From: Aldehydirespirator sp965205155
GTDB lineage: Bacteria > Actinomycetota > Acidimicrobiia > Acidimicrobiales > Aldehydirespiratoraceae
Reading direction: 5' to 3'
DNA length: 64,000 bases
Assembly: GCA_965205155.1 (NCBI GenBank)
Contig: OZ242033.1
Span: forward strand, 3,410,001 to 3,474,000
The position numbers and the translations under genes are program-made. The first letter of the stretch is position 1; each line of letters begins with the position of its first letter. This document shows, one piece after another, positions 35,404 through 42,555 of the stretch. Under the pieces are notes generated by a model. It did no database searches. It saw only the letters and a program-made list of their open reading frames with translations, and was not told the DNA's origin.

Positions 35404-36314
35404 TCAGGAGACGGGGCGCAGGCGGCGGAGACGGCGTCGCATAGACCACCGGAGCGATTGATGTAGTCGTCCCACGTGAAGGTCAGCACCTTCCAGCCCG
35501 CGACCGTCAGGCGGTTCCGTCGCCGTGGGTCGGAGACGAAAGACTCGCGATTCAAGTGGTACCGGACGCTGTCGAGCTCGATGGCCACGCGATGGTCCGG
35601 ATACGCAAGGTCGACTTGGGCGAGGAGCGTCCCGGCTCGGTCGCAGATCCGGTATTCGAGGCGGGGACGGGGAAGCCCGGAGTCGGTCAACAAGCCCTCG
35701 ACCATCCGGCTCCACTCGCTGAGCGGGATCGGATCGTCACCCAGACATTCGTCTAGGACTGCGCGGAGCGCCACGCAGCCGTGACGACCTTGCCGGGCAT
35801 GAGCGGCAAGAACACCGTAGAGGTCGCCCGGCCGAAGGAGTCCGTCGCGCAGGACTGCGTCGATCACACGGGCGAGCCGTCTGCTGGGAATGGCACCGGC
35901 CAGGTCCAGGACGGTCCGGGCGCGGCCGGTGCAGGGCACGCCCTGCCGCTCCGTCTGCCTGGCCAGCTTCATCTGGCTTGACTGGTGAAGTCGTACACCC
36001 GCAATCAATGGGCGCCTGCCCCTCGGGACGGTCACGTCGATGCGGTCGAGCTTGAATCCCTCGATGCCGTGCAGGGCCGCCGCCGACCGGTGGCTCGCCA
36101 ACCCGTCGTGAGCCAAGCAAGCAGCCATCAGCCTCGACAGCGGAGACGAGGAGACGGCCGCGTGCCGGTAGACGCCCCGGGCCTCGCTCACCCAGCGCCC
36201 CGAGCGCAAGCATCTCTCGATCTGGGCCCTGGTCATGCCATCGGCGAGTGCTTGCGCGCGAGTGATGACCCCGTGCTGGCGCTTCATCCGCCTCAAGATC
36301 CGCTCCTCGCCCAC
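35397..36314 (-). CDS. AbiEi-like/DUF559 protein
   Basis: 305 aa. N-terminal winged-helix domain (ITRAQALADGMTRAQIERCL, then GVYRHAAV), as in AbiEi-type antitoxins, a middle helical region (RTVLDLAGAI), and a C-terminal DUF559/Vsr-like nuclease fold (VAIELDSVRYH ... DPRRRNRLTVAGWKVLTFTW). Such fusions are common, poorly characterised actinobacterial proteins. Downstream it converges on the Fic gene. Two AT palindromes in its upstream region suggest autoregulation. Nuclease activity not demonstrated. Confidence 0.8.
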   Translation of the reverse strand: MGEERILRRMKRQHGVITRAQALADGMTRAQIERCLRSGRWVSEARGVYRHAAVSSSPLSRLMAACLAHDGLASHRSAAALHGIEGFKLDRIDVTVPRGRRPLIAGVRLHQSSQMKLARQTERQGVPCTGRARTVLDLAGAIPSRRLARVIDAVLRDGLLRPGDLYGVLAAHARQGRHGCVALRAVLDECLGDDPIPLSEWSRMVEGLLTDSGLPRPRLEYRICDRAGTLLAQVDLAYPDHRVAIELDSVRYHLNRESFVSDPRRRNRLTVAGWKVLTFTWDDYINRSGGLCDAVSAACAPSPDS

Positions 36315-36362
36315 TGGAATGTCCCGTCCTCGCCCTCCGCAATGCCAGCAACTTGTGATGTG

Positions 36363-36390
36363 ACAATCATTGTTGTATTATAGAATAATA
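36363..36390. promoter_or_regulatory. Adjacent AT-rich palindromes upstream of the DUF559 gene
   Basis: ACAATCATTGT (36363-36373) and TATTATAGAATAATA (36376-36390) are perfect palindromes in an otherwise GC-rich genome. TATAAT (minus strand, 36382-36377) is a consensus -10 for the DUF559 gene and lies inside the second palindrome; TATACT at 36409-36414 may be the -10 for rmuC. A dimeric repressor bound here could control both genes. Confidence 0.5.
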
Positions 36391-36473
36391 TGTAAACTGC
36401 GAGATTCCTATACTGTTCACGTGGCGGATCGGGGTGGCATCACCCAGCGATGTCACAGGGGGTAAGTATCTTC

Positions 36474-37916
36474 ATGCTCATGGAACCAACAACAATTGTC
36501 CTGCTGGTCGCAGCCCTGGTCATCGCGGCCGCAGCGGTGGTGATCCTGCGCAGCAAGCGCCCATCAGCAGCGGCCGACGCATCCAGCGACATGACCCGAC
36601 TGAGCGTCCAGCTCCAAGAACGGGAGCGGGAGGTCGAACAGGTTCGGGACGAGCGCGACACCGCCCGGGGGGAGCGCGACGCGGCCCGCCAGGAACTGGT
36701 CACAGCCCAGACCGAGCTCGCAGCCGTCAAGGCAGACCACGAGGCCCGCACCGAGGAGCTGGCCAAAGCCCGCACCGAACTAGACAACCAGTTCAAGGGA
36801 CTGGCCGCCGGCGTCCTCAAGGAGAGCACCGAGACTCTGCTCAAACAGGCCAAGGAGCAGTTCGACAGCCAGCGGCAGCTCAGCTCGGCCGAACTCGAGA
36901 AGCGCAAGGAGGCCATCGACAGCATGGTCGCGCCGATTCGCGAGAGCCTCGAGAAGCTGGGAGAGCACGCCGAACACATCGAGAAGAAGCGGGTGGGCGC
37001 CTACGAGCGGCTGACCACCCAGGTCGCGTCCCTGCAGAGGGTGGCCGGGAGTCTCAGCGAAGCGCTCAGGTCGCCCAACATCCGGGGCCAGTGGGCCGAG
37101 CAGGAGCTGGGCAACATCCTGGAGCTGGCCGGCCTGAACCAGCACATCGACTACTACCCCCAGCACTCCGTGCCAGTCCCCGGCAGCGTGCTGCGGCCCG
37201 ACGCGGTCGTCAGCGTGCCCGGAGGACTGAAGGTCGTCATCGACGCCAAGGCCCCGCTGGACAACTACCTCAAAGCCCACGAGGCCACCGACGAGAGCCA
37301 GGAGCAGGCCCTGCTGACCAACCACGCCAGCGCCATCTCGAGGCACGCCAAGAGCCTGAGCGAGCGGGACTACGCCGATGTCGTCGCAGGGTCTCCTGAC
37401 TTCGTGCTGATGTTCGTGCCAGCGGACCCGATACTCGACGCGGCCATGAAGGTGCAGCCCACCCTCTGGGAGCAGACCTGGCAGGAGCACCGGGTCCTCA
37501 TCGCCACACCGGGACTGCTGCTGGCCTTCCTGCGGACGGTGGCGTTGGCCTGGCAACAGCAGGACATGCAGCAGAACGCCCAGAGGATCGCCGAGCTCGG
37601 CAAGGACCTGTACGACCGGTTGCGGGTCTTCGCGGAGCACATGGACGCCATGGGGGGCGGCCTCCGGAAGGCACTGGTCGCCTACAACCGGGGTATCGGC
37701 TCCCTCGAGAGCCGGGTGCTGCCCCAAGCGCGCCGCTTCGAGGACCTGAACGTGGTGTCCGAGTTCAAGCTCAAGCAGGTTCCCGAGCTATCGCCGGTGG
37801 AGGACCCCGTCAGGTCCATTACCGGCCACGAGGACGACGACGCGAAGGGGGACACAACCCACGACGCAGACGAGGAGCCGCAGGCCGCGCTGATGCCCCG
37901 CACGCTGAGCGCCTGA
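36474..37916 (+). CDS. rmuC: DNA recombination protein RmuC
   Basis: About 480 aa: a membrane segment (TIVLLVAALVIAAAAVVIL), a coiled coil at about residues 45-170 rich in Glu/Gln/Arg, and the RmuC nuclease-like domain (RGQWAEQELGNILELAG ... VVIDAKAPLDNYL ... DFVLMFVPAD). RmuC proteins limit inversions between short repeats. ATG 36474 (MLMEPTT) chosen because AGGGGGT lies 10 nt upstream; 36450 and 36480 are alternatives. The acidic C-terminus is disordered. A protein that restrains short-repeat recombination is of interest given the tandem repeats in this window. Confidence 0.9.
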   Translation: MLMEPTTIVLLVAALVIAAAAVVILRSKRPSAAADASSDMTRLSVQLQEREREVEQVRDERDTARGERDAARQELVTAQTELAAVKADHEARTEELAKARTELDNQFKGLAAGVLKESTETLLKQAKEQFDSQRQLSSAELEKRKEAIDSMVAPIRESLEKLGEHAEHIEKKRVGAYERLTTQVASLQRVAGSLSEALRSPNIRGQWAEQELGNILELAGLNQHIDYYPQHSVPVPGSVLRPDAVVSVPGGLKVVIDAKAPLDNYLKAHEATDESQEQALLTNHASAISRHAKSLSERDYADVVAGSPDFVLMFVPADPILDAAMKVQPTLWEQTWQEHRVLIATPGLLLAFLRTVALAWQQQDMQQNAQRIAELGKDLYDRLRVFAEHMDAMGGGLRKALVAYNRGIGSLESRVLPQARRFEDLNVVSEFKLKQVPELSPVEDPVRSITGHEDDDAKGDTTHDADEEPQAALMPRTLSA

Positions 37917-38002
37917 GCGAACCAGCGCAGTGAAGGCCGCGCGGACACGCGGGATCGCCCAGCTTCCAAGCAGGCAGTTGGCGGCGGTGGCAGAATGGGG
38001 TC

Positions 38003-38767
38003 GTGACTTCGGCTGATTGCTCCCATCGCGGGTGGCCGGCGGTGGAGCCGGTGTTGGCTGATCCCGTGGCGGAGCGGGCTCGGCTGCTGGACGACTTGGC
38101 CACCTCGTACCGGTTGTTCGCGGCGCTGCGCTGGGGTGAGCTCGGTGACGGCCACATCACCTGCCGCGACACCGAGCAGACCGACCACATGTGGCTGCTC
38201 CGCTACCGGGTCCCCTTCGAGCGGGCCCAGCCCTCTGACATGGTGCTGGTCGCGCCCGACGGCAGCGCCACCGACCAGGACGGTCGCCCCGCTCGCATCA
38301 ACAACACCGCCTACCACATCCACCACCCCATCCACGAGGCCCGGCCCGACGTCACCGCGGCCGCGCACGTGCACACCGCCTGGGGCACTCCGTTCGCGGC
38401 CGAGCGGCGCATGATCGAGCCCATCACTCAGGAATCGACCCTGTTCTTCGAGGACCACGCCCTCTTCGACGACGAAGAGGTCCAGATCCTCTCCTGCGAC
38501 GGCGGCAAGCGCATCGCCGTAGCCCTGGGCGAGTGCCGGGCCGTGATCCTGGCCAACCACGGCCTGCTCACCGTCGGCTCCAGCCCTGCCGACGCCGTCG
38601 GCTGGTTCGTGATGATGGAACGCGTCGCCGAGGTGCAGATGAAGGCCCGACACGGGCTGCCCGTCTCAGCCGAGGCCGCTCGGGCCTCCCGAGACGACAT
38701 CGTGTTCAGCGACTACGGCTGGGACCTCTTCAACTGGGCCATCCGCCGCCACCTCGACATCGACTAG
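38003..38767 (+). CDS. Class II aldolase/adducin family protein
   Basis: 254 aa. Zn-binding pattern AHVHTAWGTP and ILANHGLLTVG are diagnostic, with GHITCRD near the N-terminus. Members include fuculose-phosphate aldolase and decarboxylases or dehydratases. GTG start with CAGAAT 6 nt upstream. No sugar-kinase or transport neighbours, so substrate unknown. Converges on folD through a repeat-filled junction. Confidence 0.87.
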   Translation: MTSADCSHRGWPAVEPVLADPVAERARLLDDLATSYRLFAALRWGELGDGHITCRDTEQTDHMWLLRYRVPFERAQPSDMVLVAPDGSATDQDGRPARINNTAYHIHHPIHEARPDVTAAAHVHTAWGTPFAAERRMIEPITQESTLFFEDHALFDDEEVQILSCDGGKRIAVALGECRAVILANHGLLTVGSSPADAVGWFVMMERVAEVQMKARHGLPVSAEAARASRDDIVFSDYGWDLFNWAIRRHLDID

Positions 38768-38871
38768 GCGAACTCGCCTAGCCCGGGAGCGGCCCAGCCC
38801 GAACCGGCCTAGCAAGAACGGCCAGCCCGAGGCGACCTAGTCCGGGAGCGGTCCAGCCCTACGCGGGCTAG
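38764..38871. repeat. Degenerate ~30-bp repeats at the convergent aldolase/folD junction
   Basis: CTAG occurs at 38764, 38778, 38809, 38837 and 38868, with units such as CCTAGCCCGGGAGCGGCCCA and CCTAGTCCGGGAGCGGTCCA. CTAG carries TAG stops on both strands; the first is the aldolase stop and the last the folD stop. CTAG is usually a rare tetranucleotide in bacteria. Confidence 0.75.
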
Positions 38872-39752
38872 GCGGGGAAGGCTCCTAACATCCGGGCTGC
38901 GGACAGGGTGTTCTGCAGCAGGCAGGCGATCGTCATCGGTCCCGTGCCGCCCGGCATCGGCGTCACCGCACCGGCCACCTCCTGCACCCCCTCGAAGTCC
39001 ACGTCACCGACGATGCCGTCGGCCGTACGCGAGATCCCCACATCGATCACCGCCGCGCCCGGCCGCACGAAGTCGGCCGTCACCAGACGGGCCATGCCGG
39101 CCGCGGCCACGATGATGTCGGCCTGCCGGCACACCTCCTGCAACTCCGGGGTGCGGCTGTGGGCCAGCGTCGGCGTGGCGTCCACCCCCTTGCGGCCGAG
39201 CAGCAGGATCTGCGGCAACCCCACCAGCGTGGAGCGGCCGATCACGACCGCGCTCTTGCCGGATACCGCCACCCCGTAGCGGTCCAGCAGGCGCATAACC
39301 CCCAGCGGCGTGCACGGCACATGACCCCGCTGACCCCGCACCAGCCGGCCCATCGACCGGGGCGTCAGCCCGTCCACGTCCTTCTCCGGCGGGATCAACT
39401 CCAACACCGCATCAGGGTCCAACCCCTCCGGCAACGGAAGCTGCACGAGGATGCCGTGCACTCCCGGATCGGCGGCCAGGCCCCCGACCGCCTCCTCCAC
39501 CTCGGCCTGGCTGGAGTCGGCGCCCAACTCGACGTGCCGGGACTCCATGGCGGCTTCGGCCGCCTTGCGCTGCTTGTTGCGCACGTAGATGCGGCTGGGC
39601 TTGTCCTCGCCCACCAGCACGGTGGCCAGACACACCGGCGGTCCGCCCGCGGCGGTGATCTCGGCGTTCAGCTCGGCCACGATCTCGTCCCGGAGCCGGT
39701 TGCCGTCCATCAGCACGGCACCGCCCTCGGTCAGTTCGAATTGTTCGGTCAT
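38868..39752 (-). CDS. folD: Methylene-THF dehydrogenase/methenyl-THF cyclohydrolase
   Basis: 294 aa. FolD signatures: the catalytic Lys in YVRNKQRKAAE, ILVQLPLPEGLD, DVDGLTPRSMGRL and PMPGGTGPMTIACLLQNT. It interconverts methylene-THF and 10-formyl-THF using NADP. Start at ATG 39752 (MTEQFELTEGG), 9 nt after AGGA; a TTG 3 nt earlier is not preferred. Divergent from serA with the GTTCCG-type operator between them. It links the demethylase to formate-THF ligase. Confidence 0.95.
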   Translation of the reverse strand: MTEQFELTEGGAVLMDGNRLRDEIVAELNAEITAAGGPPVCLATVLVGEDKPSRIYVRNKQRKAAEAAMESRHVELGADSSQAEVEEAVGGLAADPGVHGILVQLPLPEGLDPDAVLELIPPEKDVDGLTPRSMGRLVRGQRGHVPCTPLGVMRLLDRYGVAVSGKSAVVIGRSTLVGLPQILLLGRKGVDATPTLAHSRTPELQEVCRQADIIVAAAGMARLVTADFVRPGAAVIDVGISRTADGIVGDVDFEGVQEVAGAVTPMPGGTGPMTIACLLQNTLSAARMLGAFPA

Positions 39753-39846
39753 CAATCCTGCCTGTGGTCCTCCGGGCCCGCGGCAAAACCGTCGGATCTT
39801 TCAGTCGAGCCCGAGACAGGCTAGGCCCCGCTGACCTACGATAAGC

Positions 39847-39881
39847 GTTCCGGCATATGGAACTGTTCCGATTTCAGTTCC
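39847..39881. promoter_or_regulatory. Palindromic operator between folD and serA, plus a half-site one step away
   Basis: GTTCCGGCATATGGAAC (39847-39863) is a 17-bp palindrome; GTTCCGATTTCAGTTCC (39865-39881) starts 18 bp later and keeps one half-site. The motif and 18-bp step match 29619-29653. Confidence 0.65.
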
Positions 39882-39925
39882 GCCCGCGTACTATCGCCGC
39901 TCCTGAGCTCCGAGGTGGTAGCCGC

Positions 39926-41128
39926 ATGAGAATCCTGTTCGCCGACGGCCTGTCCGACACCGCAGTGGAACGACTGCGCGCCGGCGGCGACACCTGCATC
40001 CTCAAGCCCTCCCTCACCGCCGAGGACCTCCCCGACCATGTCGCCGGCTTCGACGTGCTGGTGGTGCGCAGCACCCGGGTCACCGCCGAGGCGATCGAGG
40101 CTGGCGACGATCTCGGACTGGTGGTGCGAGCCGGTGCCGGGACCAACACCGTCGACTGCGCCCGGGCCGCCGAGCTCGGCGTGTTCGTGTGCAACGTCCC
40201 CGGTCGCAACGCCATAGCAGTCGCCGAGCTCACCCTCGGCCTGATGTTCGCCATCGACCGCCACATCGCCTCCGCCACCGCCGACGCGCGAGCCGGGCAG
40301 TGGAACAAGAAGGCCTACAGCAAGGCCCGCGGCCTGCACGGAGCCACCCTCGGCATCATCGGTATGGGCGCTATCGGCCTGGAGGTGGCCCAACGGGCCG
40401 CGGCCTGCGGTCTGCGAGTGGTCACCGAGGACAAGCCCCGGGCCAAGCCGGTGCGCCAGCGCATGAGCGACATCGGCGTGCAGACCCTCCCCGACCGGGC
40501 CTCGGTCCTGGCCGCCTCAGACATCGTGTCGCTGCACGTGCCGGGCGGCGACCACACCACCGGCATGGTCGACCGCGCGTTCCTGGCCGCCATGAAGCCC
40601 GACGCGGTGCTCATCAACACCGCCCGAGGCGAAGTGGTCGACGAGCAGGCCCTGATCTCCGCGCTCGACTCGACCGACATGCGGGCCGGCATCGACGTGT
40701 TCGCCGACGAGCCCCCAACCGGCGCCGGAGCGGTCGACTCCGCGCTGGCCCGCCACCCCAAGGTCATCGCCACCCATCACATCGGAGCCTCGACCCGCCA
40801 GGCCCAGGAGGCCGTGGCCGAGGGCACCGTCGAGGTGATCGAGGAGTACCGCACCGGGGCCATCGTCAACTGCGTCAACCTCGAGCAGGCCCCCCACCGC
40901 ACCGCCACGCTCAGCGTGCGCCACTACGACCGGGTCGGCGTGCTCGCCTCGGTCCTGGAGGAACTGCGGGGCGGGAACCTCAACGTGGCCAACATGAGCA
41001 ACCGGATCTTCGCCGGCTCGGTCGCCGCCGCGGCCACCATCGACGTGGCCGGCGACATCCGCGAGGAACTGCTCGACTCGGTCCGGGCCCTCCCCGACGT
41101 GATCCAGGTCTCGGTGTTCGCCGCATGA
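39926..41128 (+). CDS. serA: D-3-phosphoglycerate dehydrogenase-like protein
   Basis: 400 aa. NAD-binding Rossmann GIIGMGAIGLEVAQRA, catalytic blocks NTARGEVVDEQAL and HHIGAST, and a C-terminal ACT domain (VGVLASVLEELRGGNLNV). It starts the serine pathway from 3-phosphoglycerate; the shared promoter operator with the C1 genes supports a serine/glycine role. ATG 39926 has GAGGTGG 7 nt upstream. Its stop lies in the first of the tandem junction repeats. Confidence 0.9.
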   Translation: MRILFADGLSDTAVERLRAGGDTCILKPSLTAEDLPDHVAGFDVLVVRSTRVTAEAIEAGDDLGLVVRAGAGTNTVDCARAAELGVFVCNVPGRNAIAVAELTLGLMFAIDRHIASATADARAGQWNKKAYSKARGLHGATLGIIGMGAIGLEVAQRAAACGLRVVTEDKPRAKPVRQRMSDIGVQTLPDRASVLAASDIVSLHVPGGDHTTGMVDRAFLAAMKPDAVLINTARGEVVDEQALISALDSTDMRAGIDVFADEPPTGAGAVDSALARHPKVIATHHIGASTRQAQEAVAEGTVEVIEEYRTGAIVNCVNLEQAPHRTATLSVRHYDRVGVLASVLEELRGGNLNVANMSNRIFAGSVAAAATIDVAGDIREELLDSVRALPDVIQVSVFAA

Positions 41129-41256
41129 CCGGGACCGGACGCAAAAGGTTCGCCGCATGACCGGGACCGGACCCAAGAGGTTCGCCGCATGACCGGGACC
41201 GGACGCAAGAGGTTCGCCGCATGACCGGGACCGGACGCAAGAGGTCCGACGCATGA
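41117..41256 (+). repeat. 32-bp tandem repeats making four ATGA-linked 11-codon micro-ORFs
   Basis: Unit TTCGCCGCATGACCGGGACC + GGACGCAAGAGG, 32 bp, four times. Each holds the end of serA (F-A-A then TGA) and the DUF1015 start (ATGACCGGGAC) joined by ATGA. Micro-ORFs: 41125-41160, 41157-41192, 41189-41224 and 41221-41256, encoding MTGTGRKRFAA or close variants. As 32 is not a multiple of 3, each unit shifts frame, and the last stop overlaps the true DUF1015 ATG at 41253. Confidence 0.92.
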
Positions 41257-42530
41257 CCGGGACGGAACCGCTGCTGGCGCCCTACGCGGGCTGGCTCGTG
41301 AAGCCGGAGTGGGCCGACCGGGTGATCAGCCGCGCCTACGACAACCTCACCCCGGGCCAGCGCCGGTCGATCGTCAGGGAGAACCCGTACAGCTACGTCA
41401 ACGTCACCCGCAGCAGCGAGGACGTGCTCGACGACGAGGACCTGTCGATCGACAGGCTGGTCACCCTGGGCGCAGCCGCCCTCACCCGCCTGCTAGATGC
41501 CGAGGTGTTCGCCCCCACGGGACGGCGCGCCCTGCACCTGTACCGCCTCACCCACGCCCGGGGCTCCCAGACCGGCATGATCTGCACGGTGGCGGTCGAC
41601 GGCTTCGGCGACGGCCGCATCCGCATCCACGAGGGCGTGCGGCAGGACCGCACCGAGCTGCTGACCTCCCACCTGCTGGGCGTCGGCGCCACGTCGCACC
41701 CGGTGGCGCTGACGGTCAGGGCGTGGGCCGACTCGGAGTACGCCACACTGCTGGACGACGCCGCCCGGGCCACCCCGGCCGACCTGGAGTTCGGCTCGGA
41801 CCTGGTCCGCCACCAGATCTGGACGGTGCCGGCACCGATGACCGGCCGGCTGCTGGCCTCCCTCGACGGCAAGGTGCTGTACGTGACCGACGGGCACCAC
41901 CGCTCGGCCGCCGCCCAGCGGGCCTTGGCCCAGGACCCCGGCAACCCCGTGCTCACCCGCACCCTGGCCGCGGTGTTCCCCCACAGCCAGCTCCACGTCG
42001 AGGCCTACCACCGGATCGTGGCCGACAAGAACCACGACAACCTCCAAGACTGCCTCTGGGCGCTGCGCTCCAGGGCCAGCTACATGGGCGGCGAACTTGA
42101 GCGCGTCGCTGACGCGGAGGACGCACGGCCTAGGAACCGGGGCGAGGTCGGCGTCTACGCAGCGGGCGCATGGCACCGCCTCACACTGCCCCCGCCGGAC
42201 TCCGAAGCGGGCGCCCTCGACGCGCTCGACGTCGACCGGCTCCGCCGTCAGGTGCTCGACCCGGTGCTCGGCGCCGAGGAGCTGGCGGCCACCGGCACCG
42301 TCGGCTACGTGCCCGACACCGCCGGCCTCGACGAGTTGATCAGCCGCTGCGAGACCAAAGACCGGATCGGCTTCGTGATGTACCCGCTGTCGGTGGACGA
42401 GCTGCTGGCGGTGGCCGACGAGGGCAGCAAGATGCCCCCCAAGTCGAGCTTCTTCTATCCCAAGCCCCGGGCCGGTGCCTTCCTGCGAGTGCTGGGGCGG
42501 GGAGCCACCGCCCATCTCACCCCGTCCTGA
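41253..42530 (+). CDS. DUF1015 family protein
   Basis: 425 aa. The family's signature YVTDGHHRSAAA (about residues 208-219) and KMPPKSSFFYPKPRAG near the C-terminus are present, along with RENPYSYVNV. DUF1015 proteins are frequent neighbours of serA; a role linked to serine or phosphohydroxy-acid metabolism has been suggested, but the reaction is not established. The ATG overlaps the last micro-ORF of the tandem repeat. Confidence 0.9.
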   Translation: MTGTEPLLAPYAGWLVKPEWADRVISRAYDNLTPGQRRSIVRENPYSYVNVTRSSEDVLDDEDLSIDRLVTLGAAALTRLLDAEVFAPTGRRALHLYRLTHARGSQTGMICTVAVDGFGDGRIRIHEGVRQDRTELLTSHLLGVGATSHPVALTVRAWADSEYATLLDDAARATPADLEFGSDLVRHQIWTVPAPMTGRLLASLDGKVLYVTDGHHRSAAAQRALAQDPGNPVLTRTLAAVFPHSQLHVEAYHRIVADKNHDNLQDCLWALRSRASYMGGELERVADAEDARPRNRGEVGVYAAGAWHRLTLPPPDSEAGALDALDVDRLRRQVLDPVLGAEELAATGTVGYVPDTAGLDELISRCETKDRIGFVMYPLSVDELLAVADEGSKMPPKSSFFYPKPRAGAFLRVLGRGATAHLTPS

Positions 42531-42555
42531 CCGCTCCGGCGGGCCACCGGACGGA

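Noticed and set aside
41117..41256. CRISPR or satellite RNA
   Set aside because: The 32-bp units abut directly and each contains the serA-end/DUF1015-start junction; no spacers.
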